64,000 nt of DNA from Parapedobacter soli (GCF_025460835.1 NZ_JAMXAY010000016.1:2616-66615), one strand, 5' to 3'; positions 34,446 through 44,428 are shown, counted from the first letter of the stretch. Notes: generated by a model from the letters alone, not told the origin. Numbers and translations are program-made.

Positions 34446-34805
34446 AAGATTCTTTTGTTCTATAATCTGGTGTTGTCTGTAGCAAATGTAATAGCCACCG
34501 GATTCGAGCGGGTTTGGGATTATTCCAAAATCATTCGTTTTTAGTTTACGCTGACAACTGATTATTAATCAGACGATTTCTTTTTGAAAGAATGTGCTGA
34601 TTTTCGTTATTGTATCTCCGTCTTTCAATATTTGAACATCTACAACACGAAAGGATACACAAATTTACAGTAGCACGGATCAGCATACGTATTTTTTTGC
34701 TAACTTCACGGTAAATTATAAATCAATCGGTAGCGATATTCCCTTGGAGCCACTTTGGCTTTGCGCCGGGTTAACGGAAATATCGCAATTGGGTTATTGG
34801 GCGTG
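34446..34805. promoter_or_regulatory. Divergent control region between the fructan operon and its regulator
   Basis: No gene is supported in this 360-bp AT-rich gap. On the minus strand a -7 box TACATTTG lies at 34483-34490, 38 bp before the MFS start; no matching -33 TTTG is seen, as is common for activator-dependent promoters. Two perfect palindromes lie further up: CTGATTA-T-TAATCAG at 34558-34572 and TTCAA-TAT-TTGAA at 34624-34636, 66 bp apart. On the plus strand an imperfect T-rich box (TATTTTTTTG, from 34690) precedes the regulator. The palindromes are candidate binding sites for the hybrid regulator. Confidence 0.5.
34558..34572. promoter_or_regulatory. Perfect 15-bp palindrome CTGATTATTAATCAG
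   Basis: Seven-base arms around one central T. Located 68-82 bp upstream of the minus-strand -7 box, a usual distance for an activator site. Not tested against other sites. Confidence 0.4.
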
Positions 34806-37589
34806 ATGAAAATACATTGGATTATCCTGTTTTTAGCATTGTGTATGCAAACATGTGGGTTGGTAGAAAAAGAACCGACTTATCGCATTGCGTTTTCGCA
34901 ATGTGTGGGGTCTGATGCCTGGCGGCAGACGATGCTCGAGGAAATGAAAAGAGAGCTTTCCTTTTATCCCGATATCGAGTTCGTCTACCGCGATGCCGAC
35001 AATAGCAACAAACGGCAAATCGATCAGCTCCGGGAATTGCTTGCGATGCGCCCGGACCTGATCATTGTTTCACCCAATGAAGCCGAGCCGCTCACTCCGG
35101 TGGTCGATGAAATTTTCCGGAACGGTATTCCGGTGATTGTGACAGACCGAAAGACCTCCTCCGGCCTGTACCACGCGTATGTAGGCGCCGACAATTACGA
35201 AATCGGCTTCATGGCGGGCCAGTACCTCGCCCGCCAATTAGGTGGTCAAGGCGCAATCAGCGAAGTAATGGGGCTGCCTGGATCATCGGCGGCTATCGAA
35301 CGCCAGAAGGGGTTCCATGACGCCCTCAAACCCCATCCTGGCATCCGGCTCGTCGCGCAAATAAACGGCCGGTGGTTGATCGACGAGGCCAAGTTGCAGG
35401 TGGCGCAGCGAACGGATGACCTCGCCGCTTCGGATGCCATATTTGCCTACAACGACCAAATGGCCCTGGGGACGTATGGGGCACTACAGCAAGCACTGCC
35501 AGGTAACGGAATTAAGATAGTCGGCGTAGATGCGCTGCCGGGCGACGGCAACGGCCTGCACTCCGTGGCCGAAAAGGTACTGGACGCGACCATGCTTTAC
35601 CCGACAGGCGGCAAGGAGTGTATCCAAACAGCCGTGGCCATACTCAACAATCAGCCCTATCAACGGGAAAACATCCTAGGCACATTGGTCATTGACTCGG
35701 CCAATGTACACCTCATGAAGCTCCAAACCGACAAAGTCATTAGCCAACAACGAGATATCGACAAGCAACAACGGCTTCTGGCCGAACAAGAACAGCTATT
35801 CAGCAATCAGCAACGCGTACTAAATATCTTGGTGGTCAGTCTGGTGTTTGCGGTGGTATTTGCAGGCGTCTCGTTTTACTCGTTGAAAGCCAATTGGGAA
35901 AAAAACAAGCAACTGGAACAGCAGAACCATGAAATCCTTGCCCAGCAACAGCGGATCCTCGAGATGACCAGCGAGGTGGAACAGGCCACTGAGGCAAAAA
36001 TCAATTTCTTCACCAATATTTCACACGAGTTCAAGACACCGCTATCACTGATGCTGATTCCGCTCGAAAATATCGTTAAGAACGAGAAGCTCCCCGAAAG
36101 CGCCCTCCGATCGTTATCCTTGGTAAAAAAGAACGCCTTAATTTTGCAGCACCTCGTGTCGCAATTGATCGATTTGCGGCGGATGGGATACGAAAACTTA
36201 CGGATAAAGGCTAAAAAAGGAAATATACTCTTATTTTGCAATCAGGTCGTCCAATCATTCCGTCCCCTTGCACAGCAAAGATCCATCAGTTTCAGGCTGG
36301 AGAACAAATCGGCGGATACGACCCTGTGGTTTGATGAAGTCCTTATGGAGAAGCTACTGTACAATCTCCTGTCAAACGCATTCAAGTTCACCCCGCCGCA
36401 GGGAGAGATCGTGCTGCGGATAGCCTCAACCGCTTACGACGCAAAAGAACTTGAAATCCAGGTAACCGATACGGGCAAGGGTATCGCCGAAGCCGACATT
36501 TCACGCCTATTCGAGCCGTTCTACCAAGCCGAAAATCACACAAACGGAACCGGTCTCGGATTGTCGTTGTGCAAGGAAATCGCCTCGCTTCACCACGGTA
36601 GTATCACCGTACGCAGCGAACTGGGAAAGGGAACCGAATTCACTGTCAGGCTCCCCATGGGTGATGCGCACCTTACCGAAGAAGATAAAGCACAGTCGCC
36701 AGCCCCCCATGCGTCTGGCGAAGCGAATGAGACCGCGTCTCTTTTGTCGGTGTTGGAGCATGAGCATGAGAGCGATGCGCATGGAAATGGCACCGCAACG
36801 GAAATATCGAATCCTGACGTCGTAAAAGACCATTCGATATTGGTCGTCGAAGACCATCCGGAAATGCGACGGTTCCTTTCGGAAAAATTGGCTGCACATT
36901 TTACCGTCTTTACAGCGGCTGATGCAAGAGAAGGGATCAACCAAGCGCAGGCACAATTGCCAGACCTGATTATTTCCGATGTGTTGATGCCGGGACTGCT
37001 GGGTACCGAATTTGCCAAAAAGCTCAAAGCCGACGTGCGAACGGCCACCATTCCAATTATTCTGTTGACAGCCCGGGGGTCGGATGAACAGATGCTGACC
37101 GGCCTAGATACTTTAGCCGACGCGTACCTCACGAAGCCTTTCAATTTCGACCACCTTATCGCCGTTGCCAACAACTTGATTCAGAACCGAAAGTTATTGC
37201 GCCATCATTTCAGCAGCGATGCCGTCGAACTCCAACCGGTTTCAAAACTCGCTTCGGCCGACCGGCAATTCCTCAACGAACTTGCCGCTGTAGTGGAAGA
37301 AAACATTGCCAACAGTGAGCTGAATGTGGATTACCTCTGTGAGCATCTTGCCGTATCCCGCATCCAGCTGTACCGGAGGGTAAAGTCGCTGCTCAATTGC
37401 AGTATTAATGACTATATATCGGCCAGGCGTCTCCGCAAAGCCAAGGTGTTGCTGCAACAGGGAATGCCGGTCAACATTGTGGCCTATCAAACCGGCTTCT
37501 CTTCTCCCGCATACTTCTCCACGGCTTTCAAAAGCAAATATGGTATGCCGCCCTCTTCATTCAAAAAGAACGCCAGTGCGACCACCTAA
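34806..37589 (+). CDS. Hybrid two-component sensor/regulator (HTCS) with periplasmic sugar-binding domain
   Basis: The ATG at 34806 starts a signal/anchor (MKIHWIILFLALCMQTCG) and gives 927 residues; an upstream frame lacks one. In order: a periplasmic binding-protein sensor of the LacI/ribose type (about 25-305), a coiled coil (305-340), one membrane helix (340-361), a HisKA domain with phospho-acceptor His407 in NISHEFKTP, an HATPase with NLLSNAFKFTP, DTGKGIAEA and GTGLGLSLCKE, a receiver with Asp725 and Lys777, and an AraC-type helix-turn-helix (about 840-920). All signalling steps are therefore in one protein. In Bacteroides thetaiotaomicron the HTCS BT1754 of the fructan locus senses fructose through a domain of this type. 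The divergent GH32 operon here suggests the same job. Confidence 0.95.
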   Translation: MKIHWIILFLALCMQTCGLVEKEPTYRIAFSQCVGSDAWRQTMLEEMKRELSFYPDIEFVYRDADNSNKRQIDQLRELLAMRPDLIIVSPNEAEPLTPVVDEIFRNGIPVIVTDRKTSSGLYHAYVGADNYEIGFMAGQYLARQLGGQGAISEVMGLPGSSAAIERQKGFHDALKPHPGIRLVAQINGRWLIDEAKLQVAQRTDDLAASDAIFAYNDQMALGTYGALQQALPGNGIKIVGVDALPGDGNGLHSVAEKVLDATMLYPTGGKECIQTAVAILNNQPYQRENILGTLVIDSANVHLMKLQTDKVISQQRDIDKQQRLLAEQEQLFSNQQRVLNILVVSLVFAVVFAGVSFYSLKANWEKNKQLEQQNHEILAQQQRILEMTSEVEQATEAKINFFTNISHEFKTPLSLMLIPLENIVKNEKLPESALRSLSLVKKNALILQHLVSQLIDLRRMGYENLRIKAKKGNILLFCNQVVQSFRPLAQQRSISFRLENKSADTTLWFDEVLMEKLLYNLLSNAFKFTPPQGEIVLRIASTAYDAKELEIQVTDTGKGIAEADISRLFEPFYQAENHTNGTGLGLSLCKEIASLHHGSITVRSELGKGTEFTVRLPMGDAHLTEEDKAQSPAPHASGEANETASLLSVLEHEHESDAHGNGTATEISNPDVVKDHSILVVEDHPEMRRFLSEKLAAHFTVFTAADAREGINQAQAQLPDLIISDVLMPGLLGTEFAKKLKADVRTATIPIILLTARGSDEQMLTGLDTLADAYLTKPFNFDHLIAVANNLIQNRKLLRHHFSSDAVELQPVSKLASADRQFLNELAAVVEENIANSELNVDYLCEHLAVSRIQLYRRVKSLLNCSINDYISARRLRKAKVLLQQGMPVNIVAYQTGFSSPAYFSTAFKSKYGMPPSSFKKNASATT

Positions 37590-37614
37590 TAAATTCGCGG
37601 ATATTCCACTTTTA

Positions 37615-37652
37615 TTTGCAAGAAAGGAATAAAGTAGTACTTTTATGTTTTG
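37615..37652 (+). promoter_or_regulatory. Promoter of the alpha/beta hydrolase
   Basis: A -33 TTTG (37615-37618) and a -7-like TACTTTTA (37638-37645) are 19 bp apart, as in the Bacteroidota consensus. A second, offset match TATGTTTTG (37644-37652) overlaps. The ATG is at 37679. Confidence 0.45.
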
Positions 37653-37678
37653 GTGAAACAAACTAACCTTATTGTCGT

Positions 37679-38461
37679 ATGAAGCAAACGTTATTGATTG
37701 CCATTGGTTGTTTTTTTATGTCTATAGCGGTGCAAGCACAAGACTTTTCTGCTTTCCAATCCAAACAACTCATCCATCGGGGCGACACGTTGCCCTACCG
37801 GATTTTGTATCCGGAGGGATATGACCCAGCGGGAAGCTACCCCGTATTGTTTTTTCTGCACGGCTCCGGCGAGCGGGGTAATGACAACCAAAAGCAACTG
37901 GTGCATGGGGGCAAGCTGTTTCTTGAAGACAGTATACGCAGCGCGTTCCCGGCGATCGTGATCTTTCCGCAATGTCCGACCGATTCGTATTGGAGCAATG
38001 TGGATATCCAATCGACCCCCGAAGGTGGGCGGGAGTTTTATTTCCGAACCAAAGGAAAACCATCTGACGCCATGTCACTGCTCTTGCGGCTTGTAAAAAA
38101 CATCCGTAAAGAAGAAGCGGTAGACAAGCAACGTCTTTATATTGGGGGGCTATCCATGGGGGCCATGGGAACCTTCGAGGCACTACGCCGAGCGCCAAAG
38201 TTTTTTGCGGCTGCTTTTGCTATCTGTGGGGGAGATAACACAGCCAACGTAAAGAAATATCGGCGTATCCCACTTTGGATATTCCATGGCGAACAAGATA
38301 ATGTCGTGCCATCCACGCATTCGCATGCGCTTATAGCTGAACTGAAGCGCTTGGGAGCCAACCCAAAAGCCACATTCTACCCGGCCGCCAACCACAACAG
38401 TTGGGATGATGCTTTTGCGGAACCCGAATTGCTACCATGGCTGTTCGGCCACACCAAATAA
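37679..38461 (+). CDS. Exported alpha/beta hydrolase (esterase/phospholipase type)
   Basis: This 260-residue protein has a signal peptide (MKQTLLIAIGCFFMSIAVQA) and a compact alpha/beta hydrolase fold. The oxyanion region is FFLHGSGERGNDN; the nucleophile elbow is GLSMG with Ser159; Asp207 (GEQDNVV) and His239 (AANHNSW) complete a likely triad. It resembles the peptidase/esterase proteins common near PULs, which often act on acyl groups or short substrates. The target cannot be read from the sequence. It has its own promoter, and the MacB-like permease begins 60 bp downstream. Confidence 0.88.
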   Translation: MKQTLLIAIGCFFMSIAVQAQDFSAFQSKQLIHRGDTLPYRILYPEGYDPAGSYPVLFFLHGSGERGNDNQKQLVHGGKLFLEDSIRSAFPAIVIFPQCPTDSYWSNVDIQSTPEGGREFYFRTKGKPSDAMSLLLRLVKNIRKEEAVDKQRLYIGGLSMGAMGTFEALRRAPKFFAAAFAICGGDNTANVKKYRRIPLWIFHGEQDNVVPSTHSHALIAELKRLGANPKATFYPAANHNSWDDAFAEPELLPWLFGHTK

Positions 38462-38521
38462 TAACCGCCGTGTAACACATAGCGGAGACTGCGGTCTAAT
38501 CGTTTATAAACATGGAGTGAG

Positions 38522-39769
38522 ATGTCGGTTAAAATGTCCAATAAGGAAAATGTCAAGTTGTCGCTACAGTCGATTAGTAGCAACAAGCTACGCACGTTCC
38601 TCACGGCGCTGATCATCGCCATCGGCATTACGGCATTGGTGGGTATCCTTACCTCCATAGACGCAATCAAGAATTCCCTGACCGACTCCTTTTCAGCCAT
38701 GGGGTCCAATTCGTTCAACATACGTAACCGGGGGTTGAACGTACAGATTGGTGGCGGTGGTACACGGCCCAAGCAATTTCCGCAGATTACCTACTACGAA
38801 GCGAAGGCGTTTAAGGAGCGGTTCAACTACCCTGCGGTTGTATCATTGAGCGCCTATGCATCTACTGGGGCAACAGTGAAGTACAAAAGTGAAGAGACAA
38901 ATCCAAATATAAATGTGCTCGGTGCCGACGAAAACTACCTGCAAACCGCCGGATACAACCTATCGGCCGGCCGGAATTTTTCCCTTCGCGAAATCGAGTT
39001 TGGGAACAACGTGGTCATCGTGGGATCTGAAATCGTAAAACGGCTCTTCAAGAAAAACGAGGATCCATTGAACCAAGTTATACGAATCGGAAACTCCCAA
39101 TATACGATCATTGGCGTGCTTGAAGACAAAGGTTCAAGCGCCGGCTTTGGCGGCGACCGCGCCTGTATCATCCCGTTGGCCAAAGCACGTGCCGTAATGT
39201 CCATGGGCCGGCCATCCTATACCATAACGGTAATGGCCGGAAACCCGCAACAAATCGAAATGGCTATCGGCGAGGCGACGGCGCTCTTCCGGAACGTCCG
39301 CGGGGTCAGGGTAGGGCAGGAAACCAATTTCGAGATTACCAAAAGCGACGCCGTGGCACAGATGCTTATCGAAAGCCTTACCTACGTGACCATCGGCGCG
39401 GTTGTCATCGCGTTGATTACGCTTATAGGTGCATCTATCGGATTGATGAACATCATGTTGGTCTCGGTCACCGAGCGTACCCGCGAAATTGGCATACGCA
39501 AAGCGATAGGCGCAACACCCACCGTTATTCGCCGACAGTTCCTTACCGAAGCCGTAGTGATTTGCCTAATGGGCGGATTTGCGGGTATCTTCCTGGGCAT
39601 ACTTATCGGCAACATCCTCGCGGTGGTGATGGGTGCCAGCTTCATCGTCCCATGGAACTGGATTATCCTGGGGGTTGCCGTCTGTGTAGGTGTGGGAATG
39701 GTTTCCGGATATTATCCGGCGTCCAAGGCTTCTCGGCTCGACCCGGTGGAGGCGTTACGCTACGAATAA
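38522..39769 (+). CDS. ABC transporter permease, MacB type
   Basis: This 415-residue protein has the single-module MacB layout: first helix about 24-46 ([20 protein letters not shown]), a periplasmic domain (about 50-280) and three C-terminal helices forming the FtsX domain ([20 protein letters not shown], then [14 protein letters not shown]), ending [12 protein letters not shown]. MacB-type permeases dimerise with an ATPase and couple to an outer-membrane TolC-like duct; neither partner is adjacent, so they must be encoded elsewhere. Its stop is 15 bp from the stop of the convergent sulfatase. Confidence 0.92.
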   Translation: MSVKMSNKENVKLSLQSISSNKLRTFLTALIIAIGITALVGILTSIDAIKNSLTDSFSAMGSNSFNIRNRGLNVQIGGGGTRPKQFPQITYYEAKAFKERFNYPAVVSLSAYASTGATVKYKSEETNPNINVLGADENYLQTAGYNLSAGRNFSLREIEFGNNVVIVGSEIVKRLFKKNEDPLNQVIRIGNSQYTIIGVLEDKGSSAGFGGDRACIIPLAKARAVMSMGRPSYTITVMAGNPQQIEMAIGEATALFRNVRGVRVGQETNFEITKSDAVAQMLIESLTYVTIGAVVIALITLIGASIGLMNIMLVSVTERTREIGIRKAIGATPTVIRRQFLTEAVVICLMGGFAGIFLGILIGNILAVVMGASFIVPWNWIILGVAVCVGVGMVSGYYPASKASRLDPVEALRYE

Positions 39770-39784
39770 TGTATAACCGGCACC

Positions 39785-41350
39785 TCACGGCAAGGTCGCT
39801 TCCAATTTCCCCGTTAAAATAGCCTTCAGCTCTTGTACCTTACCTGCGTGAGGCCCGCTTAAATCCACGGACTCCCCTGGATCATCTGCCAGATTGTATA
39901 ATGCCCACAACGGGTCCTCCTTATCCTTTACAAGCTTCCAGTCTCCCGCACGGAGAGCCACGTTTCCCTCGTGTTCCCAATAGATAATCCGCTCATGCGC
40001 CCCACGTGGCTCCTTGCCTTGCAGCAAGGGTACTAAGCTCGTTCCCGGGGAGTTTCCGTCTTCATTTACCCCTGCCGCTTCCAACAAAGTAGGCATCAGA
40101 TCAATGATATGGCCCACTCTATTGGTGAATCGCCCGGGCTGCTCAATACCCTTCGGCCAGTGCCAGATAGATGGGGTCACAATGCCTCCTTCGTGCATAT
40201 ATTTCTTGTATTTCCTAAACGGCGTATTCGATGCGTAAGCCCATGGAGCTTCATACGCAGTGTATGAGCCCGGCTCACCGATCTGCTTGGTTGTGTCATT
40301 CAGTCCCCTTCGCTCTACACTCTCCGCACAGGCACCGTTGTCCGAAAGGAATATGATTAGCGTATTGTCCAACGCTCCTTCTTCCTCAAGTTGGCGAATA
40401 AGCTTCCCGATGTTCTCGTCCATAACCTCAACCATTGCCGCATATACTGCCATTTTCCTAGCCCACTGCTTTTTATCGTCTACTGAATCCCATTCGGGTA
40501 TAGTGGTTGGCCGCTGTGGGAGCACGTAGCGCCTGTCAATCACTTCCATTGCTTCCATCCGGTCAAATCTCGACCTGTGGATGGCATCCCACCCTTGCAG
40601 ATAAAGTGTCTCATACTTGGTTACCACGGAGTCTGGCGCATGCAGCGGCCAGTGGGGCGCGGTGTAGGCAAGGTAAAGTAGAAACGGTCGCCCTGCCGTA
40701 TTACGATCGGTATAATGCTGGTTGATAAACGAGCGGGCCGAATCTGTAAATGCGTTGGTCATGTAAAACCCATCTGCCGGGGGAGTCCATGGATCATCAT
40801 CGCTCACCATCACCCGGCGCCGCTTTTCGTCAACAATCTCGTAATAGCTACTGGCGCCCGAAATCAGCCCGAAGTACCGATCAAACCCCCGTTTCCGGGG
40901 CCAGTGCTGGGGCCGCTCGCCGACGTGCCATTTCCCGGCCATATAGGTGCTGTATCCCGCTTCGCGCAGCATTTCAGCAATCGTCGGCTGGTCCGTGCGC
41001 AGAAACCCCTGATAGGGGCCGGGCGTGATGGGCTCGTCGGCGTAAGTGACCATGTGCCCCATACCCGCGTCGTGCGGGTATTGCCCCGTTAGCAACGATG
41101 CACGTGTGGGGCAGCACCTTCCGGCATTATAAAAGCTCCGGAAGCGTAATCCCTCTTCAGCAAGTTTATCGATATTCGGTGTATGTATTTCTCCACCATA
41201 ACAACCCACATCCGAGTACCCCATATCATCAGCGAGGATAATTACGATGTTGGGGCGATCTGCTGGGCCCTGCTGGGCGAAACTTGGGTTGCAGCAATAG
41301 GCAAGTAGCTGCATCAAAAGCGGGAAAATGGTCGTCTTCATCGGTTTCAA
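39785..41350 (-). CDS. Sulfatase (S1 family), CCPTR active site
   Basis: This 521-residue exported enzyme has a signal peptide (to about residue 25), ILADDMGYSDVGCYGGE with the calcium-site aspartates (Asp41, Asp42), and the sulfatase signature CCPTRASLLTG, in which Cys79 is the expected formylglycine precursor (C-x-P-x-R, with Cys80 at x). It would hydrolyse a sulfate ester outside the cytoplasm. The formylglycine-generating enzyme is not in the window. The start overlaps the stop of the next sulfatase gene by 4 bp. Met4 (41341) is an alternative start. It is the last gene of the sulfatase PUL. Confidence 0.94.
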   Translation of the reverse strand: MKPMKTTIFPLLMQLLAYCCNPSFAQQGPADRPNIVIILADDMGYSDVGCYGGEIHTPNIDKLAEEGLRFRSFYNAGRCCPTRASLLTGQYPHDAGMGHMVTYADEPITPGPYQGFLRTDQPTIAEMLREAGYSTYMAGKWHVGERPQHWPRKRGFDRYFGLISGASSYYEIVDEKRRRVMVSDDDPWTPPADGFYMTNAFTDSARSFINQHYTDRNTAGRPFLLYLAYTAPHWPLHAPDSVVTKYETLYLQGWDAIHRSRFDRMEAMEVIDRRYVLPQRPTTIPEWDSVDDKKQWARKMAVYAAMVEVMDENIGKLIRQLEEEGALDNTLIIFLSDNGACAESVERRGLNDTTKQIGEPGSYTAYEAPWAYASNTPFRKYKKYMHEGGIVTPSIWHWPKGIEQPGRFTNRVGHIIDLMPTLLEAAGVNEDGNSPGTSLVPLLQGKEPRGAHERIIYWEHEGNVALRAGDWKLVKDKEDPLWALYNLADDPGESVDLSGPHAGKVQELKAILTGKLEATLP

Positions 41351-42882
41351 TCGGTTTGGTGCATTCCTTTTATTTCGGCGAGCAGCGCCTGCAATTCCGT
41401 TACTTTAGCTGGAAATTGCTGATATAGATTGGTGGTTTCTTGCGGATCCTTTTCAAGGTTGTACAGCTGCCCGGCGGGTCCACCGGGAACGGCTTCTGCA
41501 CGTTGAGGTTCGGAAAAGCCGCCGGACCCCAGGCCGTCTATCAATTTCCAGGCACCTTTGCGGATGGCAAGATAACCGTTTGAAGCCTGATGGATCACGG
41601 CGCGCTGATCGGGAATGTCGGCTGTCTCTCCCTTCAATACGGGCAAGATACTGTAACTGTCGAGAGCAGCATCTGCCGGCACTCCGGTTTGCAGGATGGC
41701 AGCACAGGTAGCCGAAAGGTTGGTCAACGTCGTCAACGCATCACTCGTTGTACCCGGCTTCACCGCAGCGGGCCAGCGCACGATAAAGGGGATGCGGTGG
41801 CCGCCTTCCCAGGCATCGCCCTTCATTCCGCGATAGGGACCGGTTGCGCGGTGGTGAAAACGTTCGGCAAATTGCGGACGCCAGTAGGGACCGTTGTCGC
41901 TGGTGAAGACGACCACTGTATGCTGTGTCATGCCGAGACTGTCGATTGCCCGTAATACGCGACCTACGGCATCGTCTACCATTTGTACGTAATCACCATA
42001 ATCCCCGGCGTTGGAGGCCCCACGCTGGTCACCGGTAGGCAACCACGGTGTATGGGGGGCGGGAAGGGGAAGGTACAGAAAAAACGGCTGCGGCTGCTTT
42101 GCTTGCTGTTCGACGTATTGCACGGCTTTGTCGGTAAACGTCGGCAATACGCGGTCAAAATTAAATGAAGGTGCCATTTTCCCCGCGCGCCAGAAGGCAC
42201 CGGTGTACCCCGTATTCAGGTCGTTACCCGGTGTGTAGGCGGAGGGAAGCTCAATCAGCGTATCCCGCTCAAGGTAACAGTAAGGCTCCATGTCGAGCGA
42301 GGCCGGGAGTATAAAGGAATAGTCGAATCCATGGCTCAACGGTCCTCCCGTCGGCGGTTTAGTAAAGTCGATGTATTCGGGATTCATGTCTTTCAATAGC
42401 CCATATTCGTTCATTTCCGGATTGCTGGAATCAAGCACGTCACGATGCGCTTCCTTGACCGCCCAATCCAACCCAAGATGCCATTTGCCGATGACGGCGG
42501 TGTGATAGCCTTGTTGTTGGAGCAAGGTACCTATCGTAAAACTACCCTGTGGAATAAGCGTGCGACCATATCCCCGGAGTACGCCGACAGGTAAACGGCT
42601 TCTCCAGGCATACGTACCTGTCATGATCGCGTAGCGGGTGGGCGTACAGACCGACGTTGGGGCATGGGCATCCGTAAACCGCATTCCTTGCTTAGCTAGG
42701 GCGTCGATGTGGGGCGTATTAATCCGGCCGTCGGGATTGTAGATGCTTACATCGCCGTAACCCAGGTCGTCAGCAAGGATGTACACAATATTGGGTTGGG
42801 CTGGCTGTGCCCTGATCGGTTGGACGACGGAGCCAAGCCCAATTAGGCATAGCAGTATATTCTTAAAAAGGGAGTTATTCAT
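41347..42882 (-). CDS. Sulfatase (S1 family, arylsulfatase-like), CTPTR active site
   Basis: This 511-residue enzyme has a signal peptide (about 1-25), NIVYILADDLGYGD with metal-binding Asp38 and Asp39, and SVCTPTRYAIMTG with Cys79 as the formylglycine residue. Further motifs are IGKWHLGLDW and FTSDNGPYW, both part of the active site. It resembles arylsulfatase-A/GALNS-like subfamilies, but the sulfate position cannot be inferred. It is 15 bp downstream of the previous sulfatase and overlaps the next one. Confidence 0.94.
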   Translation of the reverse strand: MNNSLFKNILLCLIGLGSVVQPIRAQPAQPNIVYILADDLGYGDVSIYNPDGRINTPHIDALAKQGMRFTDAHAPTSVCTPTRYAIMTGTYAWRSRLPVGVLRGYGRTLIPQGSFTIGTLLQQQGYHTAVIGKWHLGLDWAVKEAHRDVLDSSNPEMNEYGLLKDMNPEYIDFTKPPTGGPLSHGFDYSFILPASLDMEPYCYLERDTLIELPSAYTPGNDLNTGYTGAFWRAGKMAPSFNFDRVLPTFTDKAVQYVEQQAKQPQPFFLYLPLPAPHTPWLPTGDQRGASNAGDYGDYVQMVDDAVGRVLRAIDSLGMTQHTVVVFTSDNGPYWRPQFAERFHHRATGPYRGMKGDAWEGGHRIPFIVRWPAAVKPGTTSDALTTLTNLSATCAAILQTGVPADAALDSYSILPVLKGETADIPDQRAVIHQASNGYLAIRKGAWKLIDGLGSGGFSEPQRAEAVPGGPAGQLYNLEKDPQETTNLYQQFPAKVTELQALLAEIKGMHQTD

Positions 42883-42897
42883 GAGAGCTATTCATCA

Positions 42898-44421
42898 TTA
42901 GTTCAAACGGCTGTAATGGCTTGTAAATTGTGCGTACACATTTTCCGGAATTGAGAGGTGATCGTCCGTCTGTTCCATATGTGCCCGGAGGCAAGTCAAC
43001 AGTTCGCGCACCCTGCGTTCGTTTTCCCGTTGGAAAGCGAGGTTCATTTTTTCCTGGGGGTCTTCGGTTACCTGGTATAATTCGAGGAATACCTCGTCAC
43101 CAAATAGATCGACGATCAATTTATACCCATCCTTTACGACTGCCCGCTGGAAGTTTCCCAGGGAACCGTTGCCGTCGTATTGCAGGAATATCGGTCGTGC
43201 CTTGTTTGGCTGCTCGTTACGCACCAACGGGAGTAACGACTGGCCATCAAGGTCCTCCGGAACGGGCACACCCGTATAGTCCAATAAGGTAGGCAATACG
43301 TCTACCAGGCTCACCGGCTCAACAATGGCTGTACGGTCAACCGGAAAACCAACCGGAAACCGGATATACAACGGTACGCGGACGGACTCTTCATACATGC
43401 AGTTTTTCTGCCAGAGCGAATGGCTGCCGAGCATTTCGCCGTGGTCGGCAGTGAAAACAATGATAGCCTCATCGTACAGGCCTTCGTCTTTCAGTGCTTG
43501 GACGATCCGGCCCACTTCATCGTCCAGGAGTTTGACCAGTCCGAGGTATCTTGCCCAGGTATCCCGCCATTCATCGCGGGTATACCGGGTGCCCAGAAAC
43601 CCGGTGATGTTATACAATTGCAGGGGAGACTGGCCGGGGTACCACTGGCCCACATTGTCCGGCAGGTCAACCTGTTGGCTGGCGATGGCGGAAAAATAAG
43701 GTTCGGGGATATGGAAGGGTGGATGCGGAGCCAGAAACATGCAGTTGAGCAGCAAAGGCTTGGTTTTGTCGCGCTGTCGGATGGCCCGCTGTGCCTCGTT
43801 GCTGAAATACCGGTCTGTAAAGTAGTCGACGCCCGGGGCGTAAGGTGCCGCAAAAGGAGTTGAATAATACCGGGCACCGGTATAGCGTCCGGATATCTGT
43901 TCTGGAACCAATGCCTTGAAAATGCGTCCTCCGGGCTTGTCCACACCTTCCGATTTCATCCACTGCGCATACGTCTGCTGGGTAATCCATTTGGTTTTAC
44001 TTTCCGGATCCTTTTCAAGCGGATCCTCGGTAAAAAGGTGTTGCTTGCCCACATGCCAGCTGTCCCAACTATCCTCCATGAGGGTATATAGGTTGGGAAT
44101 GCCCGCACTTACATACCCATAATGGGCATCCTGTGGCGCCCACGGGTTAATCAGCGAATGCGTGCGATTGGGATAAAGCCCGGTGAAGAAAGAGGCCCTC
44201 GAAGGCGCACAAAGCGGTGAGGCCGCATACGCGGAAGTAAACGAGACCCCGGCCTCCGCAAGTGCCGAAATATTCGGTGTCATTTCGCCGATGACATCGG
44301 CCCGCAACTGGTCGGCCATGATGACAATAATCGGCGGGGAAGCTTTCTGCTGTCCGGATGACCGGGCAGCGAAAAGCAGCAGGTACCCTACGAGCAAAAA
44401 GGATAAAGAACCGTACTTCAT
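42898..44421 (-). CDS. Sulfatase (S1 family), CAPSR active site
   Basis: This 507-residue exported enzyme starts MKYGSLSFLLVGYLLLF and has IIVIMADQLRADVIG, then SPLCAPSRASFFTG with formylglycine precursor Cys71. VFTADHGEMLGSHSLWQK is the second metal-site motif, found in choline-sulfatase and iduronate-2-sulfatase-like subfamilies. A single LADQ-type N-terminus (MADQ in place of ADD) also fits these. The substrate remains unknown. It is 7 bp downstream of the next sulfatase gene in transcription order. Confidence 0.93.
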   Translation of the reverse strand: MKYGSLSFLLVGYLLLFAARSSGQQKASPPIIVIMADQLRADVIGEMTPNISALAEAGVSFTSAYAASPLCAPSRASFFTGLYPNRTHSLINPWAPQDAHYGYVSAGIPNLYTLMEDSWDSWHVGKQHLFTEDPLEKDPESKTKWITQQTYAQWMKSEGVDKPGGRIFKALVPEQISGRYTGARYYSTPFAAPYAPGVDYFTDRYFSNEAQRAIRQRDKTKPLLLNCMFLAPHPPFHIPEPYFSAIASQQVDLPDNVGQWYPGQSPLQLYNITGFLGTRYTRDEWRDTWARYLGLVKLLDDEVGRIVQALKDEGLYDEAIIVFTADHGEMLGSHSLWQKNCMYEESVRVPLYIRFPVGFPVDRTAIVEPVSLVDVLPTLLDYTGVPVPEDLDGQSLLPLVRNEQPNKARPIFLQYDGNGSLGNFQRAVVKDGYKLIVDLFGDEVFLELYQVTEDPQEKMNLAFQRENERRVRELLTCLRAHMEQTDDHLSIPENVYAQFTSHYSRLN

Positions 44422-44428
44422 GGTTTTG

